Assembly (NCBI RefSeq): GCF_000262465.1
Contig: NZ_CM001489.1
Location: 2,290,597 to 2,354,596 of the forward strand
Reading direction: 5' to 3'
Source of the DNA: Frankia sp. QA3
Lineage (GTDB): Bacteria > Actinomycetota > Actinomycetes > Frankiales > Frankiaceae
DNA: 64,000 nt
The notes below the pieces were generated by a model. The model had not been told where the DNA came from, made no database searches, and saw only the letters and a list, made by a program, of their open reading frames with translations. The translations under genes and the position numbers were made by a program. Below, one piece after another: positions 6,714 through 16,352 of this stretch; within the stretch, counting starts at the first letter, position 1; the number at the start of each line of letters is the position of its first letter.

Positions 6714-9419
6714 ATGCTGCCCCATCGCGCGGCCGCCGGGGCGGACCTGCCCGTCCGGGACGTCCTGCCCGCGCTCATCGCCGCGCTGACCGACAACGGC
6801 CGTCCCGCTCATGGCGCCGGCGCGCAGGGAGCCGGCGCGCAGAGGGCCGGTATGCAGAGGGCCGGTATGCAGAGGGCCGGTATGCAGAGGGCCGGTATGC
6901 AGAGGGCCGGTGCGGACGGGGTCGGTCCAGACGCCGGTGCAGGCGGGGTCGCGGTGCTGGTGGCACCGCCCGGCACGGGCAAGACGACGCTGGTCCCGCT
7001 CGCGCTCGCGGGCGGGGTCACCGGCCGGGTCCTGGTCGCGCAGCCGCGTCGCATCGCGGTGCGGGCGGCGGCGCGGCGGATGGCCTGGCTCGTCGGCGGT
7101 GAGGTCGGTGACGCCGTCGGCTACACGATCCGCGGTGATCGTCGTGTCGGGCCGTCCACCCGGGTCGAGGTGGTCACCACGGGGGTGCTCGTCCGGCGGC
7201 TGCAACGCGACCCGGAGCTCGCCGGGACCGACGCGGTGATCCTCGACGAGTGCCATGAGCGCCACCTCGACGCCGACCTGGCGCTCGCGTTCATGCTCGA
7301 CGTCCGCGCGACACTGCGGCCCGACCTGCTGCTGCTCGCGACCTCGGCGACCGCCGACACCCCGCGGCTGGCCGACGTGCTCGGCGCGCCCGGACCGCCC
7401 GCGCCCGTCGTCGGCGCCGACGCCGCGCGGTTCGACGTCGAGGTGCTCTGGGCTCCCCCACCGGGACCGATCACGCCCCCGCACGGCCTGCGGGTCGACC
7501 CGCGGCTGCTCGACCACGTCGCCGCGACCATCGGGCGCGCCCTGCGCGAGACGGCCGGGGACGTGCTCGTCTTCCTGCCCGGCGCCGACGAGATCGCCGC
7601 GGTCGCCGACCGCATCGCCGGCCACCGGGACAGCGTCGACGTGCTCACCCTGCACGGCCGGCAGTCCGGCGGGGCGCAGGACGCGGCGCTGCGAGCCGGA
7701 CCGCGCCGCCGGATCGTCCTGGCGACCGCGGTGGCGGAAAGCAGCCTCACGGTGCCCGGCGTCCGGGTGGTCGTCGACGCCGGACTGGCGCGTTCCCCGC
7801 GCATGGATCATGCCCGTGGGCTGGGCTCGCTGGCGACCGTGCGGGTGTCTCGGTCGTCCGCCGGGCAGCGCGCCGGGCGCGCCGGGCGGGAGGCGCCGGG
7901 CCGGGTCTACCGCTGCTGGTCCGCGGCCGAGCACGACCGGCTGCCCGCGCAGGCCGAACCGGAGATCGCCGTCGCCGACCTGACCGGCTTCGCCCTGGAC
8001 CTCGCGCTCTGGGGTCATCCCGGCGGTGGCGGCCTCGAGCTGCTCAGCGCCCCACCGGCGGGCGCGATGGACGCCGCCGGGGCGTCCCTGCGGGCGCTTG
8101 GCGCGCTCGACGACGCCGGGCGGGTGACGCCGCGCGGACGATCGATCGCCGCTGTCGGGGTCCACCCCCGGCTCGCCAGCGCCCTGCTCGAGGGCACTGC
8201 CGCCGTCGGGGCGCGGCGCGCGGCCGAGATCGTGGCGATCCTGTCGGGTGACGGACCGATGGGCGGCGGCGGGCCGGGCTCGGGGTCCGACGACCTCCTC
8301 GCCGCCTGGCGACGCCTGCGGGCGGACGCCGACCGGGCCGCGTCCGCCCGGTGGCGCGACGAGGCGCGGCGGTTGCGCTCGGCCGCCGAACCCGCGGTCC
8401 CCGCCGCCGGCAGACCGCCCGGTAGCGGTGTCACCGACGACCTCGCGGCGGGGCTCGTGGTGGGGCTCGCCTTCCCCGAACGGCTCGCGCGGGTCCGCGT
8501 CCCCGGCGGCACGACGTACCTGATGGCCGGTGGAACGGGCGCGGAGCTGACCGCCGGCTCGGCGCTCACCGGCGCGGACTGGCTGGCGGTCGCGGTCGCG
8601 GACCGTGGAGCCGGTCGCACGTCGGCGCGCGTGCGCCTGGCCGTCGCGCTCGACGCGGCGACCGCGCGCGAGGCGGGAGCGGCCTTCCTGCGCACCGTCG
8701 ACGAGGTCGCCTGGTCCGGCGGTGACGTCGTCGCCCGCCGGGTGGAGCGCCTCGGCGCGATCGTCCTCACCGAACGCCCGCTGGCCAGGCCCGATCCGGC
8801 CCTGCTCGAAGCGGCGGTGCTCGACGGGCTGCGCCGCGAGGGGCTGGCGGCGCTGCGGTGGACCCGCGACGCGGTGGGGCTGCGGGAACGGCTCGCGTTC
8901 TGCCACCGGTTCCTCGGCGATCCCTGGCCGGACGTCGCCGACGCCGCGCTGCTGGCGTCGGCGCCCGACTGGCTCGGACCGGAGCTCGCCGCCGTGCGTA
9001 GCCGGGCGGACCTGGGGCGCGTCGACGCCGACCAGGCGCTGCGCCGCCTGCTGCCCTGGCCGCAGGCCGCCCGGTTGGACGCGCTGGCGCCGCAGCGGCT
9101 GGAGGTGCCGAGCGGCTCACGGGTGCGCCTCGACTACAGCGGCCCCGACGGCCCCGTCCTCGCGGTGAAGGTCGCCGAGGTGTTCGGCTGGGAACGGGTC
9201 CCGGCCGTCGCGGACGGCCGCGCGCCCGTCGTGCTGCACCTGCTCTCCCCGGCGGGGCGTCCGGTGGCGGTGACCAGCGACCTGGCGTCGTTCTGGCGGA
9301 CCGGCTACCCGCAGGTCCGCGCGGAGCTGCGCGGACGCTACCCGCGCCACCCCTGGCCGGACGACCCCACCACCGCTCCCCCCACCCGCCGCGTCGCCCC
9401 CCGCGCCCGCCCGAGATAG
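6714..9419 (+). CDS. hrpB: ATP-dependent RNA helicase HrpB
   Basis: A 901-residue DEAH/RHA-family helicase with the HrpB architecture. The Walker A motif APPGTGKTTL is at about residues 84-93, motif Ib is TTGVLVRRLQ, and motif II is DECH (178-181) within ILDECHERHLDADLALAFML. The SAT motif is LLATSATADTPRL, and motif VI is QRAGRAGREAPGRVYRCWS. The C-terminal HrpB domain includes LERLAFCHRFLG-like and SGSRVRLDYSGPDGPVLAVK segments and ends near HPWPDDP. The start at 6714 is chosen because it has GAGGAG 10 bp upstream and begins the helical DLPVRDVLPALIAAL typical of the family N-terminus. Between that helix and the Walker A motif lies an unusual AQ-RAGM pentapeptide repeat (residues about 40-68). 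The family acts in RNA metabolism, but the precise substrate in actinobacteria is not established. Confidence 0.93.
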   Translation: MLPHRAAAGADLPVRDVLPALIAALTDNGRPAHGAGAQGAGAQRAGMQRAGMQRAGMQRAGMQRAGADGVGPDAGAGGVAVLVAPPGTGKTTLVPLALAGGVTGRVLVAQPRRIAVRAAARRMAWLVGGEVGDAVGYTIRGDRRVGPSTRVEVVTTGVLVRRLQRDPELAGTDAVILDECHERHLDADLALAFMLDVRATLRPDLLLLATSATADTPRLADVLGAPGPPAPVVGADAARFDVEVLWAPPPGPITPPHGLRVDPRLLDHVAATIGRALRETAGDVLVFLPGADEIAAVADRIAGHRDSVDVLTLHGRQSGGAQDAALRAGPRRRIVLATAVAESSLTVPGVRVVVDAGLARSPRMDHARGLGSLATVRVSRSSAGQRAGRAGREAPGRVYRCWSAAEHDRLPAQAEPEIAVADLTGFALDLALWGHPGGGGLELLSAPPAGAMDAAGASLRALGALDDAGRVTPRGRSIAAVGVHPRLASALLEGTAAVGARRAAEIVAILSGDGPMGGGGPGSGSDDLLAAWRRLRADADRAASARWRDEARRLRSAAEPAVPAAGRPPGSGVTDDLAAGLVVGLAFPERLARVRVPGGTTYLMAGGTGAELTAGSALTGADWLAVAVADRGAGRTSARVRLAVALDAATAREAGAAFLRTVDEVAWSGGDVVARRVERLGAIVLTERPLARPDPALLEAAVLDGLRREGLAALRWTRDAVGLRERLAFCHRFLGDPWPDVADAALLASAPDWLGPELAAVRSRADLGRVDADQALRRLLPWPQAARLDALAPQRLEVPSGSRVRLDYSGPDGPVLAVKVAEVFGWERVPAVADGRAPVVLHLLSPAGRPVAVTSDLASFWRTGYPQVRAELRGRYPRHPWPDDPTTAPPTRRVAPRARPR
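6826..6915 (+). repeat. 15-bp tandem repeat inside hrpB
   Basis: AGAGGGCCGGTATGC occurs four times perfectly (6841-6900). A diverged fifth unit follows at 6901-6915 and a diverged unit precedes it at 6826-6840. Each unit encodes QRAGM, and the 15-bp length keeps the frame, so copy-number changes would alter only linker length between the first helix and the P-loop. Confidence 0.9.
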
Positions 9420-9538
9420 CCCCATGGTTCTCCTGCCCATCGAGCAACGGTGAGGCGGGGTGTCGACGTGACCGGTTGACGCCGTCCGGTCAGGCTCGCA
9501 CAGCTGTGAAGGGCCGGCGAGGACAGAGGGTGGCCGCG

Positions 9539-10801
9539 GTGGCAGGCGAACGGGACTCCCGCAGGGTCACGGTGGATCGGTCGGAGGGGTTCGGTGAGCG
9601 ACTGCTGGCTCTGCTGCTGGACCGCGCTCACGAAATGCCGCCGCAGCTGATCGCCCCACTGGTGGCGGAAGAGGTGAACAGGATCGGCGGTCGGGACGTC
9701 TCGCTCCTGCTGCAGGACCATGAGCAGCTGATGCTGACGCCGCTGCCGGGTGGGAACCTCGCGATCGGGGAGCCAGAGCCGATCGACGACTCCCCCGCCG
9801 GCACGGCATTCCTTCGCGCGACGACCGTCGCACATCCGCTCGCCGACGGTGTACGGATGTACCTGCCCCTGCTGGACGGCAGCGACCAGGTGGGGGTGCT
9901 GGCCCTCACCCTCGACACCGTCGATGACGACCGCCGGTTGCTGCGGCGCCTCTCCGGCCTCGTCGCCGACATGCTGGTCACCAGGAGCAACTACACCGAC
10001 CAGTTCTTCCAGGCCCGCCGCCGCGAATCGATGAGCGTGGCCGCGGAGATCCAATGGTCGCTACTGCCCCCGCTGAGCATGCTCACCCCGCAGGTCGCGG
10101 TAGCCGGCATCCTCGAACCCGCCTACGACATCGCGGGTGACAGCTTCGACTACGCCCTGAACGACGACGTACTGCACGTGTCCATCATCGACGCGATGGG
10201 TCACAGCCTGGACGCCGCCGTACTGGCGACGGTCGCGATCGGCGCCTACCGGCATGCCAGGCGTGCCGATATCGGACTTGCCGAGCTGTACATGTCCATG
10301 GACGCGGCCATCAACAGGCAGTTCGGACCCGACCATTTCGTCACGGCGCAGATGATGCGTCTGGATAGCGGAACAGGTCACCTGCAATGGGTCAACGCGG
10401 GTCACCCACCAGCACTGCTGATCCGCGGCCATCAGATCATCCAGGCACTGGAGAGTCCGGAAACCCTGCCGGTCGGCTTCGGTGGTGACATACCGCAGAT
10501 CAGTGAGCAGACACTCCGGCGCGGGGACCGCGTGCTGTTCTTCACCGACGGCCTCATCGAAGAGCATGAAACCGGTGGAGAACAGTTCGGCGAGGAACGC
10601 CTGATCAACATGGTCGAGCGTACCCGAGGTAGAGATGTGCGGGAGATGGTACGGGGACTGTCCCATGCGCTGATGCGGGAACGGCGCGGAATCACGACCG
10701 ACGACGCGACCCTCTTCCTGGTCGAGTGGCGCGGGGGCACCGCCGACCATCCCGCCAGCGCGGATCTGGAGCCACGGAGCCAGGTAGCGCAGCCGACCTG
10801 A
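9539..10801 (+). CDS. PP2C/SpoIIE-type serine phosphatase
   Basis: A 420-residue protein. The first about 160 residues form a GAF-like region (LLALLLDRAHEMPPQLIAPL; PLLDGSDQVGVLALTLDTVD). The rest is a PP2C-type phosphatase of the RsbU/SpoIIE class: QWSLLPPLSMLTPQVAVAG, metal-binding AGDSFDYAL, SIIDAMGHSLDAAVLATVAI, QWVNAGHPPALLI, VLFFTDGLIEEH, and DDATLFLVEW at the end. Such enzymes dephosphorylate anti-anti-sigma factors or other phosphoproteins. GTG 9539 is chosen because AGAGGG lies 8 bp before it; GTG 9530 and TTG 9476 are in-frame alternatives. The next gene downstream (146 bp) is a Ser/Thr kinase fusion, which makes a kinase/phosphatase pair plausible. No transmembrane segment is seen. 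Confidence 0.88.
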   Translation: MAGERDSRRVTVDRSEGFGERLLALLLDRAHEMPPQLIAPLVAEEVNRIGGRDVSLLLQDHEQLMLTPLPGGNLAIGEPEPIDDSPAGTAFLRATTVAHPLADGVRMYLPLLDGSDQVGVLALTLDTVDDDRRLLRRLSGLVADMLVTRSNYTDQFFQARRRESMSVAAEIQWSLLPPLSMLTPQVAVAGILEPAYDIAGDSFDYALNDDVLHVSIIDAMGHSLDAAVLATVAIGAYRHARRADIGLAELYMSMDAAINRQFGPDHFVTAQMMRLDSGTGHLQWVNAGHPPALLIRGHQIIQALESPETLPVGFGGDIPQISEQTLRRGDRVLFFTDGLIEEHETGGEQFGEERLINMVERTRGRDVREMVRGLSHALMRERRGITTDDATLFLVEWRGGTADHPASADLEPRSQVAQPT

Positions 10802-10947
10802 ACCGGGCCCCCGCGCGGATCTTGGTGGTCGTCGCGAGGCGGGCTCGACATGCGATCACCCGCATATCGCGAGACAGTCACCTGGTCCGGGGCGAGTGGG
10901 TACGGAACGCGACAGGTCGAGTGTATGCGCGGACGAGGTGACGCTGT

Positions 10948-13900
10948 GTGGCTCAGGTTGAGATACCCGGCGTCCTGATCCGGGAGGAGCTGGGGCGCGG
11001 TGCCTACTCTGTAGTGTACCGGGCGGAACGGGAAGGTCGGAATTATGCGGTGAAGGTCCCGCTTCGAGCGGTGGCGCGAGACGAGAGTGTGGTACGCGCA
11101 TTTGCCCGCGAGGCAACGATCCTGGCCTGCATAAACCAGCCGAACATAGCTCGGGTCCGGGCCGCCGGACATACGGCGGATCACCCGTTTCTCATCATGG
11201 ACCTGGTCGAGGGAGATTCGCTGAAGTCGCGGATCGCCGCCGGGCCGCTCGGGGTCGCCGAGACCACCCGGGTAGCGCGGGACGTGGCGTCGGCGCTGTC
11301 CGAGGCGCACCGGCGCGGCCTGGTGCATCAGGACGTCAAACCCGCCAACATCATGATCGGACCGGATGGGAAGGCCACACTGCTCGACTTCGGTCTGATG
11401 ACCCGGGCCGGCGGGCAACCGCAGGACCGGGCCGTCGGCACGGTCCTCTTCGGCGCCCCGGAGCAGACCGGCATGCTGCGACGGCCGGTCGAGCCACGCT
11501 CCGACCTGTACGCCCTCGGTGCGGTCATCTACACCTGCCTGGCCGGCTCGCCGCCGTTCGAGGCCGGCGACACCGCCGAACTACTCCGCCTGCACGCAGT
11601 CGCGACGCCCCGTCCACTGACCCAGGTGCGCGCGGACGTTCCGGCGCAGCTCGCCGCGGTCGTGGCTCGGCTGCTGGCCAAGGACCCGGACGACCGGTAC
11701 CAGTCGGCACTGGACGTCGTCGCCGCGCTGGCGCCGCTCACGCCCGGCGTGGCCGGCCCCTCGCAGCCGACGGGCGGCAGGGCGGCGGCAGCAGGAGCAT
11801 CCGAAACAGACACGCGGGTCCGGTGTCGGCACATCGGACGCCGCAACGAACGGGCAGTGCTGCGGCAGGCGTGGACGCGATGTCTCGCCGGGGAACGCGG
11901 AGTCGTGACGGTCGTCGGGGAGGCCGGCGCCGGCAAGACCTTCCTCATCCAGGACCTGCTCGCCTCGCAGGGCACGGCGGACGGACCGGTGATCCTGCGC
12001 GGGCGGTGCGCCGCGAGCGTCTCCGCCCCCCTGGCGCTGCTGCACGATCTGATCGACGGCTACTTCCGCGGCCTGGCGGCCGTGCCCGAGTCACGACGGC
12101 GGGACCTGGTCGCACGAGCGGTGTCGGCCGCGGGTACCGATGCGGCGCTGCTCGCTCGCGTGCACCCGCTGCTCGCCCGCGCGCTGGGCGTGGACCGCGC
12201 GGCCGGCGAACCGGAGGCGGGCGAACCGCGCTTCCGCTCGGCCGCGGTCGGCTTTCTCAGCCGGCTCGCGATCCGCTCCCGCGGAATGGTCATCTGGGTG
12301 GACGATGCCCATTGGCTGGGTCCGACGGACCGGCGGGTCCTCGAGGACCTCACGGCCTCGACCGACCCCGCGCCGCTACTGATCATCAACTCGACCCGGG
12401 ACCCGTCGCTGCGCGTGGCGGCCGGATCCGCCACCGCCTGGGACATCACGCTTGGGCCGTTGAACGAGCACGAGGTCGCGGAAGTGATCCGCGACTATCT
12501 CGGCGAGATCACCGACCGGGCCTTCGCGCGGGATGTCTCCGTGCGGTCGTCCGGGAACCCGCTGGCCGTGGCCGAATACGTGCGTGCGGTGATCGACGCT
12601 GGGCTCGTCCGTCCCGACTGGGGTCGCTTCACGCTCGATCGGACCGGCCTCGACTCGCTGCCGCTGCCCGAGGAGGTCCTCGACCTGATCCGTCATCGGG
12701 TGAACGCGCTCAGCCCGACCGCCGCGTCCGTCCTCGGGGTCGCCGCCGTGATCGGCCGCGGCTTCGAGCTGGCGTTGCTGACCGCCGCGAGCGGCCGGAC
12801 CAGCGCCGCGATCTCGATGGCGACGGCCGAGGCCGAGGCGCATCAACTCGCGGCCTGCAGCCGGAACGGGACCTGGTCCTTCGTCCATGACTGCGTCCAC
12901 GAGGCGCTGCTGTCGACCATGAGCCCGCAGGAGCGGACGGCCGCGCACCGCCGCGTCGTCGAGGTCCTCGACGCCGACAGCGCGCGGGCGGACGGCCGCC
13001 CGTACGAACTGGCCCGGCACGCGATCGCCGGGCAGATCGCCCCGGACCGCCGCTTCCGGTTGACGGCGGCCGCCGCGGCAGCGGCGCTCGCCACCCCGGC
13101 GCCCTACGAGGCGGTGGCGTTCTACCGGGCCGCGCAGACGGCGGCGGACGAAGCCGGCCTCGAACCCGACGCCGATTTCGAGGAGGGTTTCGCCCTGGCC
13201 TCCGCGCGTACGCTCGCGCCCGCGGACGCCCGGACACATTTCACCCGCGCGCTTCGTTCGCAGTCCGACCCGCGGCGGCGGGCGCGTGCGTTCCTGGAAC
13301 TGGCCGGGGTCGAGTTCGCCGAGTTCCGGACGGCCGCGGCGCTGGAGTACGTCCACCGGGGCCTGGCCGAGATCGGCCGCGGAATACCGGCCAACCCCGC
13401 GGCGACGGCGGCCGTCAGCGTGGGCCGCTGGGCGGTGGGAATGGCCTGTCGACGGCCGTGGACGGGCTTCGGCCGGGCCCGGGGCGACCGCCGGGAGCTG
13501 CACGAGATCCGCTGTCGGCTGTATGAGATCGGCATCCTGAGCGAATGGGTTTCCGGACGGGTCGGTCCGATGCTGGCCTTCATGATGTCGGCCGTCGGCC
13601 CCAGCCAGCGGCTGGGCTCGGGCGAGGAGTACCTGCGCACTCACGGGTGCTTCATCCTCGTCGCGGCGGACTTCCGGCGCGCTCGGGTGGTGGAGCGCGG
13701 GGTGACCCGACTGCGGGATCTCGTGGCGGACAGCGATGATCCGGTGCTGCGGGCGGAGGCCTTCCTGTACACGTCCGCGGCGCTGCTGTTCCTCGGCCGT
13801 AACGTCGCGGGTGAGCGGGACTCCGAGGACACGTTCCGGCGCGCCTCCCGGTGGATCGAGACCTTCTTCTTCACCAGCAGCTACTCGATCCTCGTGCGAA

Positions 13901-16230
13901 GCCTCGCGCTGCGCGGACATGACCGGGAGGCGTGGAACAGCTGCGAGATCAGGCCGCATGGTGATCGTGTGCAGGCGGACCTCGCCACCCTGCGGGCGAG
14001 GCTTGCACGCACTCTGCGGTACCCTCCGGTTCCACATCCCGGGCTCGGCGCGCTCGACGCCGAGCCCGAGGCGGAGCGGCTACGCCGCTACCTGATCTGT
14101 AGCGACGTCGCCGAGCTCGAGATCGAGGACGACGAGTTCGGTCCGGCCTTCGACGCCGCGGTCGAGGCCGGCGACGCGGTCTTCCTTCATCCCTGGCGAG
14201 TGCCCGGGTTCTTCCGGAAGTTCTGGATCACCAAGGCGCGAGGCCGACTGGAGCAGGCGCGGGCCGCCCCGCCCGGACCGGTTCGAGCCCAGCGCCGCCG
14301 AGCCGCACAGCGAGCGCTGCGCGAGGCCCGTTCGGCGGGGGCCTACCCGCCGTTCGCCGCCGACCTGCGGATACTGCGAGCCATCGACCGCCAGCTCGCC
14401 GGCGACCACGCCGGCGCGCTCGACCTGCTGGACGCGGCGGAACGCACAGCCCGCACGCTCGACCTGCCTCGGGTCCGCTTCGACGCCCTGCTGGAACGCG
14501 CCCGCTGTCTGCGAGCGCTCGACGAGAGCGATCGCGCCTCCATCGAAGCAGAGCTGGCGGCGAAGGTGGCCGCGCGGTACGGCTGGATCGGACGGGAACA
14601 CAAGGTGTACCGCGAGTTCGAGCTGACCGAGCGGGGACTGTCGTTCGCGGAGGCAACCGGCGCGGCGTCACCAGCCACCGCCTCCAGGGACCGGCGCCGT
14701 CTCGACGCGGTGCTTCAGGTGAGCGCGGCGGCCGGGCGGGAGACGACTCCGGAGTCCGTCGCCACCGTGGCCCTCGACGAGATCATCTCCATTCTCGGCG
14801 CGGACCGGGCGCTGTTGCTGCTCCCCGACCCGGCCGACCGCGAACGCGACGCTGGACGGCTCCGGCTCTACGCGGAGCGGCACGCCGAACAGGACGATGA
14901 CCTCGGGCCGGACGAGGGGGTGCGCGGCATCGCCACGACCGTCGTGGAACGCGTCCAGGCCGAGCAGCAGCCGCTGGTGGTCACGGGCACGGACGAGGGT
15001 GCCGCACTCGGTTCCCAGAGCGCCGTCCAGTTCGGGCTGCGCAGCATCCTCGCCGCGCCGGTTCCGTTCGACGAGGGACGAAGCGGCGTCATCTACGTGG
15101 ACAGCCGGGTCGCCAAGGGACTGTTCAACGAGGAGGACGCCCGGATCCTGATCACGTTGGCCAAACAGGTGGGGCTCTCGCTGAGCATGGCCGAGGCGGC
15201 CCGGTTGCAGGCGGTCGTCGCGGCGGAACGCCGTCAGCGGGACCTGGCCGAAACGATGCGCAACGTCACGCTGCAGGCGACCTCGACGCTGAACACCCGG
15301 GAGATCCTCGGGCGGGTGCTGGCGGCGGCCAGGCACGTCCTGCCGTTCGACGTCGCCTGGGTGCTGACCCGGGTGTCCGGAACCGTCCGGATCACCTCGG
15401 CCCACGGCGAGGTGGCGGACAGCGTCGTCGGTACCGAACTGCGCCTTGCGGCCGGCGGGCCCATCGCGCGTGCCTTCGACCGCCACGAGGTCGTCGCCAC
15501 CGACGACACGATCGAGCTGCCGGGCGGAGGCCAGGCGGCCCGCAGCTGGCTGGCCGCGCCCGTCCCGCTACGTGAAAGCGTCGAGATGGTGGTCGTGCTC
15601 GCCTCCCGGACGCCCGACTGCTACCGGGAGACGCGGATCCAGATCGCGCAGACCATGATCGACCAGGCGGTGATCGGCTATCAGAACGCGCGGCTGTTCG
15701 AGAAGGTACAGCGCCATGCGGCCACCGACCAGCTCACTGGTCTGGCCAGCCGGCGACATTTTCTCGAGCAGGCCGAACATGCCTTCGCCGCCCATGCCGC
15801 CGCGGGCCGGCCGGTGAGCGCGGCGATGATCGACATCGACCATTTCAAGCGGGTCAACGACACCCATGGACATTTCGTCGGGGACGAGGTCCTGACGGAG
15901 GTCGCCCGGCGCATTCGGCTGGCGTTCCGCGAGGAGGACATCATCGGTCGGGTCGGCGGTGAGGAGTTCGCCGTGCTGATGTCCGGGCCGGTGACAACCG
16001 CCGAGGCACTCGGGCAGAGGCTACGGAACGCGCTCGCTCAGGACCCGATAGACACCTCGGTCGGGCCGCTCGACATACGGCTGAGCGTCGGCCTCACCCC
16101 GCGGTCGTCCGGCGACACGAGCCTGCGTGACCTGCTGGCCCGCGCCGACAACGCCCTGTACACGGCCAAGCGTGGTGGGCGCGATCGGGTCGCCGTCCAG
16201 GTCGGCCGGACCACCGCGGCGTCGGGGTGA
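10948..16230 (+). CDS. Ser/Thr kinase - AAA ATPase - GAF - GAF - GGDEF signalling protein
   Basis: A 1760-residue multidomain protein from GTG 10948 (site GAGGTGACGCT). Residues 8-265 are a Pkn2-type kinase: GRGAYSVVY, Lys36 in YAVKV, LVHQDVKPANIMI (catalytic Asp in an HQD variant of HRD) and LLDFGLM. Residues about 300-640 are a STAND/AAA-like ATPase with Walker A GEAGAGKT (324-331) and Walker B MVIWVDDAHW (from 447). A long helical TPR-like region follows (about 740-1250). Two GAF domains follow (about 1265-1420 and 1445-1585). The C-terminus is a complete diguanylate cyclase with GGEEF at 1670-1674 and an RxxD inhibitory-site pattern (R1661-D1664) exactly five residues before it. The sequence therefore predicts both protein phosphorylation and c-di-GMP synthesis in one cytosolic chain. 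The phosphatase gene upstream may counteract the kinase. Confidence 0.92.
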   Translation: MAQVEIPGVLIREELGRGAYSVVYRAEREGRNYAVKVPLRAVARDESVVRAFAREATILACINQPNIARVRAAGHTADHPFLIMDLVEGDSLKSRIAAGPLGVAETTRVARDVASALSEAHRRGLVHQDVKPANIMIGPDGKATLLDFGLMTRAGGQPQDRAVGTVLFGAPEQTGMLRRPVEPRSDLYALGAVIYTCLAGSPPFEAGDTAELLRLHAVATPRPLTQVRADVPAQLAAVVARLLAKDPDDRYQSALDVVAALAPLTPGVAGPSQPTGGRAAAAGASETDTRVRCRHIGRRNERAVLRQAWTRCLAGERGVVTVVGEAGAGKTFLIQDLLASQGTADGPVILRGRCAASVSAPLALLHDLIDGYFRGLAAVPESRRRDLVARAVSAAGTDAALLARVHPLLARALGVDRAAGEPEAGEPRFRSAAVGFLSRLAIRSRGMVIWVDDAHWLGPTDRRVLEDLTASTDPAPLLIINSTRDPSLRVAAGSATAWDITLGPLNEHEVAEVIRDYLGEITDRAFARDVSVRSSGNPLAVAEYVRAVIDAGLVRPDWGRFTLDRTGLDSLPLPEEVLDLIRHRVNALSPTAASVLGVAAVIGRGFELALLTAASGRTSAAISMATAEAEAHQLAACSRNGTWSFVHDCVHEALLSTMSPQERTAAHRRVVEVLDADSARADGRPYELARHAIAGQIAPDRRFRLTAAAAAAALATPAPYEAVAFYRAAQTAADEAGLEPDADFEEGFALASARTLAPADARTHFTRALRSQSDPRRRARAFLELAGVEFAEFRTAAALEYVHRGLAEIGRGIPANPAATAAVSVGRWAVGMACRRPWTGFGRARGDRRELHEIRCRLYEIGILSEWVSGRVGPMLAFMMSAVGPSQRLGSGEEYLRTHGCFILVAADFRRARVVERGVTRLRDLVADSDDPVLRAEAFLYTSAALLFLGRNVAGERDSEDTFRRASRWIETFFFTSSYSILVRSLALRGHDREAWNSCEIRPHGDRVQADLATLRARLARTLRYPPVPHPGLGALDAEPEAERLRRYLICSDVAELEIEDDEFGPAFDAAVEAGDAVFLHPWRVPGFFRKFWITKARGRLEQARAAPPGPVRAQRRRAAQRALREARSAGAYPPFAADLRILRAIDRQLAGDHAGALDLLDAAERTARTLDLPRVRFDALLERARCLRALDESDRASIEAELAAKVAARYGWIGREHKVYREFELTERGLSFAEATGAASPATASRDRRRLDAVLQVSAAAGRETTPESVATVALDEIISILGADRALLLLPDPADRERDAGRLRLYAERHAEQDDDLGPDEGVRGIATTVVERVQAEQQPLVVTGTDEGAALGSQSAVQFGLRSILAAPVPFDEGRSGVIYVDSRVAKGLFNEEDARILITLAKQVGLSLSMAEAARLQAVVAAERRQRDLAETMRNVTLQATSTLNTREILGRVLAAARHVLPFDVAWVLTRVSGTVRITSAHGEVADSVVGTELRLAAGGPIARAFDRHEVVATDDTIELPGGGQAARSWLAAPVPLRESVEMVVVLASRTPDCYRETRIQIAQTMIDQAVIGYQNARLFEKVQRHAATDQLTGLASRRHFLEQAEHAFAAHAAAGRPVSAAMIDIDHFKRVNDTHGHFVGDEVLTEVARRIRLAFREEDIIGRVGGEEFAVLMSGPVTTAEALGQRLRNALAQDPIDTSVGPLDIRLSVGLTPRSSGDTSLRDLLARADNALYTAKRGGRDRVAVQVGRTTAASG

Positions 16231-16352
16231 AACATCCGCCGGCGCGGCTGATCGCCGACCGGGCTGCCGGGGGGTGGGGCGGGGAAGAGGCGCAGCTTGT
16301 CGTGGCCGGGTTGTCGACCGATCACCCGCTCGACCTCGTCGGCGGTGGTCGG

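Noticed and set aside
6468..8906. 812-codon open frame on the reverse strand of hrpB
   Set aside because: It is antisense to a certain helicase gene. Its product is low-complexity (Arg, Gly, Asp-rich) and has no family features; long antisense frames are expected at this GC content.
12376..14037. 553-codon reverse-strand frame in the kinase fusion gene
   Set aside because: Antisense to the TPR-like region of a clear multidomain protein. No recognisable domains.
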